64,000 bases of DNA from Acidovorax temperans (GCF_006716905.1 NZ_VFPV01000002.1:1082501-1146500); one strand, 5' to 3'; positions 8,503-18,403 are shown, numbered from the stretch's first letter. Program-made: numbers and translations. Notes: generated from the sequence alone by a model not told the origin.

Positions 8503-9273
8503 ATGAGTGACGTGATCCTTAAAACACAAAGCCTGACCAAAGAGTTCAAAGGCTTCACTGCTGTCAGCAACGTGGACCTGGCTGTCCGCCGGGGCTCCAT
8601 TCACGCGTTGATCGGACCCAACGGAGCTGGCAAGACGACCTGCTTCAATCTGCTCACCAAATTTCTGGTGCCCACATCGGGCTCGATCCAGTTCAACGGG
8701 CACGACATCACGGCGGAGGCGCCCGCGCAGATTGCCCGCCGTGGGGTCATCCGATCCTTCCAGATTTCGGCGGTGTTCCCCCACCTCACGTTGATCGAAA
8801 ACGTGCGGCTGGGCTTGCAGCGCAAGCTCGGCACCTCCTTCCACTTCTGGCGCAGCGAACGCAGCCTGCGCCAGCTGGACGACCGCGCCATGCAATTGCT
8901 CACCGAGGTGGGGCTGGACGACCTGGCGGATGAAGTCACCGTCAACCTGCCTTACGGCCGCAAGCGTGCCCTGGAGATTGCCACCACGCTGGCGATGGAG
9001 CCCGAGCTGATGCTGCTGGACGAGCCCACCCAGGGCATGGGGCACGAAGACGTGGATCGCGTCACGCAGCTGATCAAAAAAGTGTCTGCCGGACGCACCA
9101 TCCTGATGGTGGAGCACAACATGAAAGTTGTCTCCACGATTGCCGACTGCATCACGGTGCTGCAGCGTGGAGCGGTACTGGCCGAAGGGCCTTATGCCGA
9201 GGTATCAAGCAACCCCCAAGTGATGGAAGCCTACATGGGTACGACTGACGGTCAATTGCAGGGAGCGCACTGA
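8503..9273 (+). CDS. livG: Branched-chain amino acid-type ABC transporter ATPase LivG
   Basis: First ATPase of a Liv/HAAT-type importer, 256 aa from the ATG at 8503 (MSDVILK); a GGAG lies 13 nt upstream. Walker A is GPNGAGKTT, the signature is the LivG variant LPYGRKRALEIATTLA, Walker B is LMLLDEPTQGM, and the H-loop is in MVEHNMK. The conserved Q-loop segment SFQISAVFPHLTLIENV is present. It is followed 1 nt later by livF and then the binding protein and both permeases, so this is the promoter-proximal gene of a five-gene operon. Substrate could be branched-chain or aromatic compounds. Confidence 0.9.
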   Translation: MSDVILKTQSLTKEFKGFTAVSNVDLAVRRGSIHALIGPNGAGKTTCFNLLTKFLVPTSGSIQFNGHDITAEAPAQIARRGVIRSFQISAVFPHLTLIENVRLGLQRKLGTSFHFWRSERSLRQLDDRAMQLLTEVGLDDLADEVTVNLPYGRKRALEIATTLAMEPELMLLDEPTQGMGHEDVDRVTQLIKKVSAGRTILMVEHNMKVVSTIADCITVLQRGAVLAEGPYAEVSSNPQVMEAYMGTTDGQLQGAH

Positions 9274-9274
9274 G

Positions 9275-10000
9275 ATGGTCTCTCCCACATCGAAAACGCC
9301 AGCGCTGGAAATTCGTGGCCTGCAGGCTTGGTACGGTGAATCGCATGTGCTGCATGGCGTGGATATCGTCGTGCAACCCGGTGAAGTGGTGACCCTGCTG
9401 GGCCGCAATGGCGCTGGCCGTACCACCACCATGCGCGCTGTCATGGGGTTGACGGGCGCCCGCAAAGGCTCGGTCAAGATCAACGGCGTGGAAACCGTGG
9501 GTTTGCCCACCCACCGCATTGCCCATCTGGGCGTGGGCTACTGCCCTGAAGAGCGTGGCATTTTTTCCAGCTTGTCTTGCGAAGAAAACCTGCTGCTGCC
9601 GCCTGCGCTCAAGACGGGCACACCGGGTATGTCGGTGCAAGAGATTTATGCCATGTTCCCGAATCTGGCGGAGCGTCGCAACAGCCAGGGCACCCGGCTT
9701 TCGGGCGGTGAGCAGCAGATGCTGGCAGTGGCGCGCATTCTGCGCACCGGTGCCAACTTGCTGCTGCTCGATGAGATCTCCGAGGGCTTGGCTCCGGTCA
9801 TCGTCCAGGCGCTGGCCCGAATGATCACGACGTTGCGCCAAAAGGGCTACACCGTGGTGATGGTGGAGCAGAACTTCCGTTTTGCTGCACCTTTGGCTGA
9901 TCGCTTCTATGTCATGGAGCATGGCCGCATCGTTGAGCAGTTTGGCGCTGCTGAGCTGGAGCAAAAGATGCCTGTGCTCACCGAGCTGCTGGGCGTTTGA
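9275..10000 (+). CDS. livF: Branched-chain amino acid-type ABC transporter ATPase LivF
   Basis: Second ATPase of the importer, 241 aa. The phosphate-binding loop reads GRNGAGRTTT, so the invariant Walker A Lys is Arg; the partner LivG has the normal Lys. Other motifs are intact: signature LSGGEQQMLAVARIL, Walker B LLLLDEISEGLAP (Ile where Pro is usual), and H-loop region MVEQNFRFA with Gln-Asn in place of the common His, as is usual for LivF. It starts 1 nt after the livG stop. The heterodimer may therefore use one canonical and one atypical ATP site. Confidence 0.9.
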   Translation: MVSPTSKTPALEIRGLQAWYGESHVLHGVDIVVQPGEVVTLLGRNGAGRTTTMRAVMGLTGARKGSVKINGVETVGLPTHRIAHLGVGYCPEERGIFSSLSCEENLLLPPALKTGTPGMSVQEIYAMFPNLAERRNSQGTRLSGGEQQMLAVARILRTGANLLLLDEISEGLAPVIVQALARMITTLRQKGYTVVMVEQNFRFAAPLADRFYVMEHGRIVEQFGAAELEQKMPVLTELLGV

Positions 10001-10056
10001 TCGCTTAGCAACCCTCCGTTCGTTTTCGTTTCATCACACCCACAGGAGACAGATCC

Positions 10057-11253
10057 ATGAAGAACAAACTCACAGTGCTGGCCCTCATGCTCGGCGCCGC
10101 GGGCCTGGCCACTTCGGCCGCACACGCTCAGGAAAAGGTCAAGATCGGTTTCATCACAGACATGTCCAGTCTGTACTCCGACGTGGAAGGCAAGAACGGC
10201 GCTCTGGCCATCCAGATGGCCATCGACGACTTTGGTGGCAAGGTGCTGGGCCAGCCCATCGAGATGATCTCGGCGGACCACCAGAACAAGGCCGACATTG
10301 CTGCCTCGAAAGCGCGTGAGTGGGTGGACACCCAAGGCGTGACGATGCTGTTTGGTGGCACCAACTCTGGCACGGCCCTGGCCATTGCCAAGGTGGCAGA
10401 AGAGAAGAAACGCGTTTACTTCAACAACGGCGCTGGCTCGTCGGCCCTGACCAACGAACAGTGCACCCCCTACACCGTGCACTATGCCTACGACACCGTG
10501 GCGCTGGCCAAAGGCACGGGCTCTGCGATTGTGGACGGGGGCGGCAAGAGCTGGTACTTCCTGACGGCTGACTATGCTTTCGGCCAGGCACTGGAAGCTG
10601 ATACGACAGCGGTGGTGAAGGCCAAGGGCGGTAGTGTGGTTGGCTCTGTGCGCCATCCTCTGAACGCCTCTGACTTCTCGTCCTTCCTGCTGCAGGCACA
10701 AAACTCCAAAGCCCAAATTCTGGGACTGGCCAATGCGGGCGGCGACACCATCAACGCCATCAAGGCGGCCAAGGAATTTGGCATCACCAAAAACATGAAG
10801 CTGGCTGGTTTGCTGATTTTCATCAGCGACATCCACAGCATGGGTCTGCGCAACACCGAAGGTCTGCAGTTCACCACCAGCTGGTATTGGGACCTGAATG
10901 ACGATACCCGCAAGTTTGCGGCGCGCTACTTCGAAAAGACCAAGCGCATGCCCGGCGAAATCCAGGCGGCTGATTACTCCGCCACCATGACCTACCTGAA
11001 GGCCGTGGCTGCCGCAAAGACCACCGATGCGGACAAGGTGATGGCTGAGCTCAAGAAGATGAAGATTGACGACTTCTTCGGCAAGGGCCAGATCCGTGCT
11101 GATGGCCGTTACGTGCACGACATGTACCTGATGGAAGTGAAGAAGCCATCCGAGTCGACCAAGCCTTGGGACTACTACAAGATGGTCAAGAAGCTGCCCG
11201 GCGAAGCAGTGTTCACCACCAAGGCCGAGAGTAAGTGCCAGCACTGGAAATAA
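10057..11253 (+). CDS. Periplasmic substrate-binding protein of Liv-type ABC transporter
   Basis: Type I periplasmic binding protein (Peripla_BP_6, LivJ-like), 398 aa. A Sec signal peptide ends at AHA-Q25. The start of the mature protein, VKIGFITDMSSLYSDVEG, and ADHQNKADIAASKAREWVD are typical of this family. A strong AGGAGA ribosome site precedes the ATG. Placement between livF and livH is typical of many Comamonadaceae uptake operons for carboxylates or aromatic acids as well as amino acids, so the ligand is uncertain. Confidence 0.9.
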   Translation: MKNKLTVLALMLGAAGLATSAAHAQEKVKIGFITDMSSLYSDVEGKNGALAIQMAIDDFGGKVLGQPIEMISADHQNKADIAASKAREWVDTQGVTMLFGGTNSGTALAIAKVAEEKKRVYFNNGAGSSALTNEQCTPYTVHYAYDTVALAKGTGSAIVDGGGKSWYFLTADYAFGQALEADTTAVVKAKGGSVVGSVRHPLNASDFSSFLLQAQNSKAQILGLANAGGDTINAIKAAKEFGITKNMKLAGLLIFISDIHSMGLRNTEGLQFTTSWYWDLNDDTRKFAARYFEKTKRMPGEIQAADYSATMTYLKAVAAAKTTDADKVMAELKKMKIDDFFGKGQIRADGRYVHDMYLMEVKKPSESTKPWDYYKMVKKLPGEAVFTTKAESKCQHWK

Positions 11254-11318
11254 CCGCTCGGCTGTAACGCTTCACACGCCTTTGACCTGATCTCTACTTA
11301 TCACCAGCGCAGCATCCC

Positions 11319-12203
11319 ATGGAAATTTTCGGTGTCTCACTGCCAGGCCTGCTTAGCCAGCTCCTATTGGGGCTGGTCAACGGGTCTTTCTATGCCATCC
11401 TAAGCTTGGGCCTCGCGGTCATCTTCGGGCTGCTCAACGTGATCAACTTTGCGCACGGTGCGCTGTTCATGATGGGGGCGCTCATTACCTGGATGGCCAT
11501 GACCTACCTGGGTATTGGGTACTGGTGGATGCTGCTGCTGGCGCCGCTGGTGGTCGGGATCTTTGGCATCGTGATCGAGCGCACGCTGCTGCGCTGGATC
11601 TACAAGCTGGACCATCTCTACGGCCTGCTTCTGACGCTGGGGATCACCTTGCTGATCGAAGGCGTGTTTCGTTCCATCTACGGGGTGTCTGGCCTCGGCT
11701 ATGACACGCCCGAGTTGTTGGAAGGCGCTACCAATCTCGGCTTCATGATCATGCCCAACTACCGTGCTTGGGTGGTGGTGGCGTCGGTGGTGGTCTGCAT
11801 TGCGACTTGGTACGTGATCGAGAAGACCAAGCTGGGTGCATACCTGCGCGCTGGTACCGAGAACCCTCGCTTGGTGGAAGCCTTTGGTGTGAATGTGCCA
11901 GTGATGGTGACTTTGACCTATGCATTCGGTGCCGCATTGGCTGCGTTTGCAGGTGTGCTGGCCGCTCCGGTTTATCAGGTGTCGCCACTCATGGGGCAAA
12001 ACCTCATCATCGTGGTGTTCGCGGTGGTGGTGATTGGCGGCATGGGCTCCATCATGGGTTCGATCCTGACCGGGCTCGGCTTGGGTGTGATTGAGGGCTT
12101 TACCAAAGTGTTCTATCCCGAAGCATCGTCCACTGTGGTGTTCGTCATCATGGTGATTGTTCTGCTCATTCGCCCCGCCGGCCTGTTCGGCAAAGAGAAA
12201 TAA
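11319..12203 (+). CDS. livH: Branched-chain amino acid-type ABC permease LivH
   Basis: Inner-membrane permease of 294 aa with about eight hydrophobic helices. NGSFYAILSLGLAVIFGLLN and NFAHGALFMMGAL are the hallmark LivH N-terminal motif. The cytoplasmic EAA-like loop lies around GTENPRLVEAFGVNV, followed by GGMGSIMGSILTGLGLG. It forms the translocation pore with the LivM protein encoded 11 bp downstream. Confidence 0.92.
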   Translation: MEIFGVSLPGLLSQLLLGLVNGSFYAILSLGLAVIFGLLNVINFAHGALFMMGALITWMAMTYLGIGYWWMLLLAPLVVGIFGIVIERTLLRWIYKLDHLYGLLLTLGITLLIEGVFRSIYGVSGLGYDTPELLEGATNLGFMIMPNYRAWVVVASVVVCIATWYVIEKTKLGAYLRAGTENPRLVEAFGVNVPVMVTLTYAFGAALAAFAGVLAAPVYQVSPLMGQNLIIVVFAVVVIGGMGSIMGSILTGLGLGVIEGFTKVFYPEASSTVVFVIMVIVLLIRPAGLFGKEK

Positions 12204-12214
12204 GGGGCTACACC

Positions 12215-13204
12215 ATGAACTCAAAAAGAATCACCAATGTGGGATACGGCCTGCTGTTGCTGGGCCTGGTTGCAGCACCTTTTGTTGGTGCGTATCCCGT
12301 GTTCGTCATGAAGCTCATGTGCTTCGCCCTGTTTGCCTGTGCATTCAACCTGCTGCTGGGCTATACCGGCCTTCTCTCTTTCGGCCACGCGGCCTTCTTC
12401 GGTGGCGCCGCGTACGTGGCTGGTCACGCGATGAAAGTCTGGGGGCTGACCCCTGAAGTCGGCCTGTTGCTGGGCACCTTTGGTGGTGCCTTGCTGGGAC
12501 TGATCTTCGGCTGGCTTGCCATTCGGCGCCAGGGCATCTACTTCTCGATGATCACCCTTGCCCTGGCTCAGATGCTTTTCTTCGTCTGTCTGCAGGCGCC
12601 TTTCACCGGTGGTGAAGATGGTCTGCAGGGCGTGCCACGTGGCAAGCTGCTCGGCCTGATTGATCTCCAAAACGATGTGACCATGTATTACGTGGCCCTC
12701 GTGATCGTGGTGGCGGCTTTCTGCCTGATTGTGCGTACCATCCATTCGCCCTTCGGCCAGGTGCTCAAAGGCATCAAGGAAAACGAACCTCGTGCCATCT
12801 CGTTGGGGTACGACACCCATCGCTACAAGCTTCTGGCGTTCGTGTTGTCGGCGGCGATTGCCGGCCTGGCAGGCTCGTTGAAGACGCTGGTCTTGGGCTT
12901 TGCCACACTGTCTGATGTGCATTGGACAGCATCGGGGCAGGTGATCTTGATGAACCTGGTGGGCGGTCTGGGCACCCTGTCGGGACCTCTGGTGGGATCG
13001 GCCGTGGTCGTCCTGCTGGAGAACAAGATCGGTGAGCTGGGCAACTTGCTGGCCATGATGACCAGCGTGGAGTGGTTCAAGACCCTGGGTGAGTCGGTTA
13101 CCGTGGTCACCGGTCTGATCTTCGTGGTGTGCGTGCTTGCATTCCGCCGAGGCATCATGGGCGAGATCATTGCCCTGCAGGCTCGGTGGCGCAAAGGAGC
13201 TTGA
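12215..13204 (+). CDS. livM: Branched-chain amino acid-type ABC permease LivM
   Basis: Second permease of the importer, 329 aa, with about ten hydrophobic segments. Family motifs: NLLLGYTGLLSFGHAAFFGG near residue 45, and the loop IKENEPRAISLGYDTHRYKL that contacts the ATPases. The C-terminus ends AFRRGIMGEI, close to the usual LivM end. It is the last gene of the operon. A short GC-rich hairpin without a T-run follows at about 13217-13238. Confidence 0.92.
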   Translation: MNSKRITNVGYGLLLLGLVAAPFVGAYPVFVMKLMCFALFACAFNLLLGYTGLLSFGHAAFFGGAAYVAGHAMKVWGLTPEVGLLLGTFGGALLGLIFGWLAIRRQGIYFSMITLALAQMLFFVCLQAPFTGGEDGLQGVPRGKLLGLIDLQNDVTMYYVALVIVVAAFCLIVRTIHSPFGQVLKGIKENEPRAISLGYDTHRYKLLAFVLSAAIAGLAGSLKTLVLGFATLSDVHWTASGQVILMNLVGGLGTLSGPLVGSAVVVLLENKIGELGNLLAMMTSVEWFKTLGESVTVVTGLIFVVCVLAFRRGIMGEIIALQARWRKGA

Positions 13205-13242
13205 GGCAAGTGCGGCTCCCCGCGCTAGAGCGGGGGCCGTGC

Positions 13243-13950
13243 TCAGTCTCTTTCGGTGCGAGCAATCACCATTGCAGTGATGTGCTCGACACCCGCAGCG
13301 CGCAAGGTGGCGGCTATGGAGTTCAGCGTGGCGCCCGTGGTCATCACATCGTCCACCAGGATCACCCGCTTACCTTTCAGTTGCGAAGAGATGTTTGGTT
13401 CCACCATGAATGCGTTGCACAGGTTGTTCAAACGCTGAGATCGATTCAAGCCGCTTTGCGCGGCAGTGTCATGCAGGCGCAGCAATGCATGGGGGTTGGC
13501 TTTTTCTGGAGCCAGCGCATGCGCGATCAGCGCAGATTGGTTGAACCCCCGTTCGCGAAGCCGTTGCCGAGACAGCGGAACGCAGAGCACTTCATCGGCC
13601 TGAGCGATAGCTACTTGCGCCGCTGGGGCTCGGTGCAGCAAAGTCGCCAAGGTGGCAGCCCAACCAGGATCTTCCTGAAACTTCAGAGCCTTGATGGCTT
13701 GTGCCCAGGGGTACCCATAAGACACGGCAGCCACACAGGCATCCAGATCCGGGGGGCGAAGCAGGCAATCACCGCACACTTCCATTGGCTCGGGCACCTC
13801 CAGTGCACAGCGTTTGCAGCGATTAGTAGGTTGTGCAAACCGTGCCACACACGAACTGCACACCCTTTGCGCAGGCCATGCATGGCACACCGCGCATTGG
13901 CTAGGTATGTGCGCAACCCAGCGGGATGCGGAGCGGAAGAGACCTGACAT
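13243..13950 (-). CDS. comF: ComF-family phosphoribosyltransferase-like protein
   Basis: 235 aa from the ATG at 13950 (MSGLFRSAS); an ATG at 13965 (MHFGRM) is also possible, with a TATATT -10-like hexamer just upstream. The N-terminal half has a double zinc-ribbon with CAVC, CSSC, CKRC and CGDC pairs. The C-terminal half is a type I PRTase fold ending in the PRPP loop VILVDDVMTTGAT. ComF/GntX proteins act in DNA uptake, helicase interaction or scavenging of DNA as carbon. It is divergent from the BioC-like methyltransferase gene. Confidence 0.85.
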   Translation of the reverse strand: MSGLFRSASRWVAHIPSQCAVCHAWPAQRVCSSCVARFAQPTNRCKRCALEVPEPMEVCGDCLLRPPDLDACVAAVSYGYPWAQAIKALKFQEDPGWAATLATLLHRAPAAQVAIAQADEVLCVPLSRQRLRERGFNQSALIAHALAPEKANPHALLRLHDTAAQSGLNRSQRLNNLCNAFMVEPNISSQLKGKRVILVDDVMTTGATLNSIAATLRAAGVEHITAMVIARTERD

Positions 13951-14011
13951 GCGCCCGAAATGCATGCAATCAATATACTCGCCTGCCCTTTGATCAGGTC
14001 TGCGAAGCCCC

Positions 14012-14908
14012 ATGCCTACCGAGCGTCCACCCACAATCGACCCCATCGCCGCAGCTCGCTGGCACGAGAGCGCCCCCGCCTTGTCCCCATGGCTGCATGA
14101 GGAGGTCGCGCGGCGTATGGAGGACCGGCTTCAGTGGATTCGTCAGACGCCCGTAGCCTGGTGTAACTGGGAGGCAGTTCGAGGCGGCCTTGAAGGGCAC
14201 GCCCTGGTAAGCGCACGCTATCCCAAGGCCCGCTGCTTTGTGGTGGAGACCACCCGCAAGGCGCGCGAAGCTGCCTCCCAATCCCTCAGCAAACCGTGGT
14301 GGTCGCGCTGGACGGGTGAGCAGGTGCGTCTGGAGATGCCAGACGAAGGTGCGGTACAAATGTTGTGGGCCAATATGGCCTTGCATATGGTGGCTGACCC
14401 CCAGGCGTTGATGGCGCAGTGGCACCGTGCGCTCGCTGTGGATGGCTACCTCATGTTTTCCTGTCTTGGGCCCGACACTGCCAAAGAGTTGCGGGCGGTT
14501 TACGCAGACATGGGTTGGCCGCCCGCAGGGCACGCCTTTACCGATATGCACGATTGGGGTGATATGTTGGTTCAGGCGAGTTTCGCAGAGCCCGTGATGG
14601 ACATGGAACGCATCACGCTCACGTTTGCCACGCCCCAACGTCTTTTGGAGGAGTTGCGTGAGCTGGGGTGCAACCTGCACCCGGACCGCTTTGCCGCATT
14701 GCGCGGGCGGGCGTGGCGCGAACAACTGTACAAGGCCCTTGAGCAGCGCCTGACAGACCGAAGTGGCTCGGGGCAGCTTTCCTTGACCTTTGAAATCATT
14801 TACGGCCACGCATTCAAGCCTGCGCCACGGGTACGCGTTAGCTCCAGCAGCGCAGTTTCCTTGAATGACATGCGCGCCATGTTGCGTAATGGCCCTGCTC
14901 GTGGATAA
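14012..14908 (+). CDS. BioC-like methyltransferase with degenerate SAM motif I
   Basis: 298 aa. The C-terminal half is clearly of the BioC type (malonyl-ACP O-methyltransferase of biotin synthesis): LGPDTAKELR, FTDMHDWGDMLVQASFAEPVMDME and ITLTFATPQRLLEELRELG. The N-terminal SAM-binding region is unusual: instead of a D-x-G-x-G-x-G motif it reads WEAVRGGLEGHALVSARYPKA. This could mean altered cofactor use, a pseudo-enzyme or a divergent functional site. No other biotin gene is nearby. It is divergent from comF, with starts about 60 bp apart. Confidence 0.75.
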   Translation: MPTERPPTIDPIAAARWHESAPALSPWLHEEVARRMEDRLQWIRQTPVAWCNWEAVRGGLEGHALVSARYPKARCFVVETTRKAREAASQSLSKPWWSRWTGEQVRLEMPDEGAVQMLWANMALHMVADPQALMAQWHRALAVDGYLMFSCLGPDTAKELRAVYADMGWPPAGHAFTDMHDWGDMLVQASFAEPVMDMERITLTFATPQRLLEELRELGCNLHPDRFAALRGRAWREQLYKALEQRLTDRSGSGQLSLTFEIIYGHAFKPAPRVRVSSSSAVSLNDMRAMLRNGPARG

Positions 14909-15549
14909 CTCCTAGCTTTCGTGTCAATGATATAGCGCAAGGCACGCTACAATTCTGGGTGCTGTGATGTGGAATTCTGGGCGTTTCCTCGCACACCCCA
15001 AAGGGTCAAACCTCGGGTTGGTTGCGTAGTAGCGATGCGGTTGGTGGCTTGGCGTTGGTCCGGGTGTTCCGCTGGTATGCGGGCTTAAGCGCCTCTGCGT
15101 GATGGTCCGGGCAGATGCCTAAACCGTCGAAGGTGATGCAGCTCGATGTGCAAATGATTTCTTCGGCCAGCGAGCTTGACGGTAACGTTTCGCTAGTCCA
15201 TCCGCATCTCAGGAAAGTGCTGTTGTCGGAATCGCGTTTGCCATGTACGGTCTTCGTCTGGCTGGCGATATGAAAATTTGCCGCAAGGTTCGTTTTTGCG
15301 GTGTAGCTGGAGACGGCGGGTGGTTGTCAGCAGGCTGGGTTTATCGGGTGGCGGTTCATTCCATCACTTGATTCGGTGCGCAGCCTCTTGTGATCTTTTC
15401 GGCACGAGGTAGTTCAGTGGGTTTGGTTGTTTTTTTCTTCCAAGCTCACGCAACGGACGGTCTCGTTGTTCGAAGCCTGCACGGCCTCGCGCGTCGCCTG
15501 ACCCCATGCAGGCACTGCGGGGATTGGTTAATTTGAGGCTTAGAAGTAA
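14909..15549. other. Long leader/intergenic region before coxB
   Basis: About 640 bp without a convincing ORF. A TACAAT -10-like hexamer at 14948-14953 with a weak upstream TGTCAA could drive coxB with a roughly 600-nt leader. A T-rich tract at 15421-15440 precedes coxB by about 110 bp. I recognise no RNA family or riboswitch in it. Confidence 0.4.
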
Positions 15550-16728
15550 ATGAGAACTATGAAGAGCATTTCCAATAAGTTGGCTTCTCTGCTGCTGATG
15601 GCCGGTGCATGGCTTGGGAGCGCCGCCCATGCCGTTCAGGACTTGCCCGGAGGCCCTGCGGTCAACCAACTGAACCTGGCCCCGCCAGTCACCAAAATTG
15701 CGGAAGAGCAGCACTTTCTGCACTGGATGATGCTGATCATCTGCACGGTGATCTTCATTGCTGTGTTCTCCGTGATGTTCTATTCCATCTGGAAACATCG
15801 CAAATCCAAGGGCGCAAAGTCTGCCAACTTCCATGAATCTGTGACGGTGGAAGTCGTCTGGACCATCGTCCCCTTCATCATCGTCATCTTGATGGCATTG
15901 CCAGCTACCAAAGTGCTGGTAGCGCAAAAAGACACCACCAATGCCGATCTGACCATCAAGGCCACTGGTTACCAGTGGAAGTGGGGCTACGACTATCTCA
16001 ACGGAGAGGGCGAAGGGTTAGCCTTCATTTCCACCTTGGACAGCAGCCACCGCACCATGTCGGACAGCGGCAATGTTTCCCAGGCCCCCGTCGATTACCT
16101 GCTCAAGGTAGACAACCCGATGGTTGTGCCCGTGGGTAAGAAGGTTCGCATCATCACCACTGCCAACGACGTGATTCACGCCTTCATGGTGCCTGCCTTT
16201 GGTATCAAGCAAGATGCGATTCCCGGCTTTGTTCGTGACACCTGGTTCCGTGCGGAGAAGGTGGGTGACTACTACGGCCAGTGTGCCGAGCTGTGTGGCA
16301 AGGAGCACGCCTATATGCCTATCCATGTGAAGGTGGTTTCGGCGCAAGACTATTCCGCATGGGTTGAAGACCAGAAGAAGAAGGCTGCAGCCAAGCTTGA
16401 CGATCCTGCGAAGGTCTGGACTCTTGCAGACATGCTCAAGCGCGGGGAAAAGGTGTACGCAGCCAACTGCGCGGCCTGCCACCAAGCCAACGGCAAGGGC
16501 GCTGGTCCCATCAAGCCGCTGGACGGTTCCGCCATCGTGCTGGACGCAGACCATGCCAAGCAGATTCAGATTTTGCTCAATGGAGCCGCCAACGGCGCCA
16601 TGCCAGCATGGAAACAACTGAGCGATACGGACATTGCAGCCGTGACCACTTACACGAAAAACACGTGGTCTAACAAGACGGGTCAACTGGTGCAGCCCGC
16701 AGAAGTCGTGGCCCAGCGCAGCAAGTAA
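15550..16728 (+). CDS. coxB: Cytochrome c oxidase subunit II with C-terminal cytochrome c domain
   Basis: 392 aa. A signal peptide (ends AHA) is followed by two transmembrane helices (about 55-80 and 95-120), then the CuA cupredoxin domain with VIHAFMVPAF, CAELCGKEHAYM (Cys, Glu, Cys, His and Met ligands). An extra cytochrome c domain follows from about residue 295 with heme motif CAACH and a distal Met in GAMPAW. It passes electrons from cytochrome c via heme and CuA to subunit I. It is the first gene of the cox cluster, preceded by an unusually long leader. Confidence 0.95.
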   Translation: MRTMKSISNKLASLLLMAGAWLGSAAHAVQDLPGGPAVNQLNLAPPVTKIAEEQHFLHWMMLIICTVIFIAVFSVMFYSIWKHRKSKGAKSANFHESVTVEVVWTIVPFIIVILMALPATKVLVAQKDTTNADLTIKATGYQWKWGYDYLNGEGEGLAFISTLDSSHRTMSDSGNVSQAPVDYLLKVDNPMVVPVGKKVRIITTANDVIHAFMVPAFGIKQDAIPGFVRDTWFRAEKVGDYYGQCAELCGKEHAYMPIHVKVVSAQDYSAWVEDQKKKAAAKLDDPAKVWTLADMLKRGEKVYAANCAACHQANGKGAGPIKPLDGSAIVLDADHAKQIQILLNGAANGAMPAWKQLSDTDIAAVTTYTKNTWSNKTGQLVQPAEVVAQRSK

Positions 16729-16758
16729 ACATCGCCCAATCGCATTGAGGAATTCACT

Positions 16759-18393
16759 ATGAGCGCAGTACTCGACAACCACGGGCACGCTGGCGACCAC
16801 GCACACGACGGCCACGACCACCACCATGCACCTACCGGCTGGCGCCGCTGGGTGTTTGCTACCAACCACAAAGACATTGGCACGCTTTATCTGCTGTTCT
16901 CGTTCACCATGCTGATGGTGGGTGGGGTGCTGGCCTTGCTAATTCGTGCCGAGCTGTTTCAGCCGGGCCTGCAGCTGGTCAACCCTGAGCTGTTCAACCA
17001 GCTCACCACCATGCACGGTCTCATCATGGTGTTCGGTGCGATCATGCCGGCGTTTGTGGGCTTTGCGAACTGGATGCTGCCACTGCAAATTGGCGCTTCC
17101 GACATGGCCTTCGCTCGCATGAACAACTTCAGCTTCTGGCTGATGATTCCTGCTGCCATCATGCTGGTTGCATCATTCTTCATGCCTGGTGGCGCTCCCG
17201 CTGCCGGCTGGACCTTGTATGCACCGCTGACGCTGCAGATGGGCCCTTCCATGGACGCCGGCATCTTTGCGATGCACATCCTGGGTGCTTCGTCCATCAT
17301 GGGCTCGATCAACATCATTGTGACCATCCTCAACATGCGCGCCCCTGGCATGACGTTGATGAAGATGCCCATGTTCGCCTGGACCTGGCTCATCACTGCT
17401 TATCTGCTGATCGCTGTGATGCCCGTGCTGGCTGGCGCGATCACCATGACGCTGACCGACCGTCACTTTGGCACGAGCTTCTTCAACCCCGCTGGCGGTG
17501 GTGACCCTGTCATGTACCAGCATATTTTCTGGTTCTTCGGTCACCCCGAGGTTTACATCATGATCTTGCCGGCCTTCGGCATCATCAGCCAGATCGTTCC
17601 TGCCTTCGCTCGCAAGAAGCTGTTCGGCTACGCCTCCATGGTGTACGCCACTTCGTCAATCGCCATCCTGTCGTTCATCGTGTGGGCCCACCATATGTTC
17701 ACGACTGGCATGCCTGTGACAGGCCAGTTGTTCTTCATGTACGCCACCATGTTGATTTCCGTGCCCACGGCCGTGAAGATCTTCAACTGGATTGCCACCA
17801 TGTGGCGTGGTTCGATGACGTTTGAAACCCCCATGCTGTTTGCCGTGGGCTTCATCTTCGTGTTCACCATGGGTGGTTTCACGGGCCTGATCCTGGCCAT
17901 GGCTCCCATCGACATCCAGCTGCAAGATACCTACTACGTGGTGGCCCACTTCCACTACGTGCTGGTGGCCGGTTCGCTGTTCTCGATGTTCGCAGCCTAC
18001 TACTACTGGGCTCCCAAGTGGACCGGTGTGATGTTCAGTGAAACCCGCGGCCAGATCCATTTCTGGGGCTCGTTGATCACCTTCAACATCACCTTCTTCC
18101 CGATGCACTTCTTGGGTCTGGCCGGTATGCCTCGCCGCTATGCCGACTACCCCATGCAGTTTGCTGACTTCAATGCCATCGCATCGGTGGGTGCCCTGGG
18201 CTTTGGCCTGATGCAGGTTTACTTCTTCCTGTTTGTGGTGTTGCCCGCCATGCGCGGCAAGGGTGCCAAGGCTCCTCAAAAGCCATGGGACGGCGCCGAA
18301 GGCCTGGAATGGGAAGTGCCTTCGCCTGCTCCATTCCATACGTTTGAAAACCCACCCAAGCTTGATGCGACCGCGACTCGCGTGATTGGTTGA
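16759..18393 (+). CDS. coxA: Cytochrome c oxidase subunit I
   Basis: Catalytic heme-copper subunit, 544 aa, twelve transmembrane helices. Visible ligand motifs: [12 protein letters not shown] (low-spin heme a His), [17 protein letters not shown] (CuB His and cross-linked Tyr), WAHHMFTTG (CuB His pair) and [11 protein letters not shown] (heme a3 and heme a His). A-family K-channel and D-channel residues appear in the expected helices. The N-terminal 30 residues are His/Asp-rich, with nine His in the first 23 or so, and may help copper handling. It follows coxB by 30 bp. Confidence 0.96.
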   Translation: MSAVLDNHGHAGDHAHDGHDHHHAPTGWRRWVFATNHKDIGTLYLLFSFTMLMVGGVLALLIRAELFQPGLQLVNPELFNQLTTMHGLIMVFGAIMPAFVGFANWMLPLQIGASDMAFARMNNFSFWLMIPAAIMLVASFFMPGGAPAAGWTLYAPLTLQMGPSMDAGIFAMHILGASSIMGSINIIVTILNMRAPGMTLMKMPMFAWTWLITAYLLIAVMPVLAGAITMTLTDRHFGTSFFNPAGGGDPVMYQHIFWFFGHPEVYIMILPAFGIISQIVPAFARKKLFGYASMVYATSSIAILSFIVWAHHMFTTGMPVTGQLFFMYATMLISVPTAVKIFNWIATMWRGSMTFETPMLFAVGFIFVFTMGGFTGLILAMAPIDIQLQDTYYVVAHFHYVLVAGSLFSMFAAYYYWAPKWTGVMFSETRGQIHFWGSLITFNITFFPMHFLGLAGMPRRYADYPMQFADFNAIASVGALGFGLMQVYFFLFVVLPAMRGKGAKAPQKPWDGAEGLEWEVPSPAPFHTFENPPKLDATATRVIG

Positions 18394-18403
18394 GGAGCCT
18401 GCC

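Noticed and set aside
14909..15549. 6S RNA, tmRNA or a riboswitch in the coxB leader
   Set aside because: No sequence or fold that I can match to a known RNA family.
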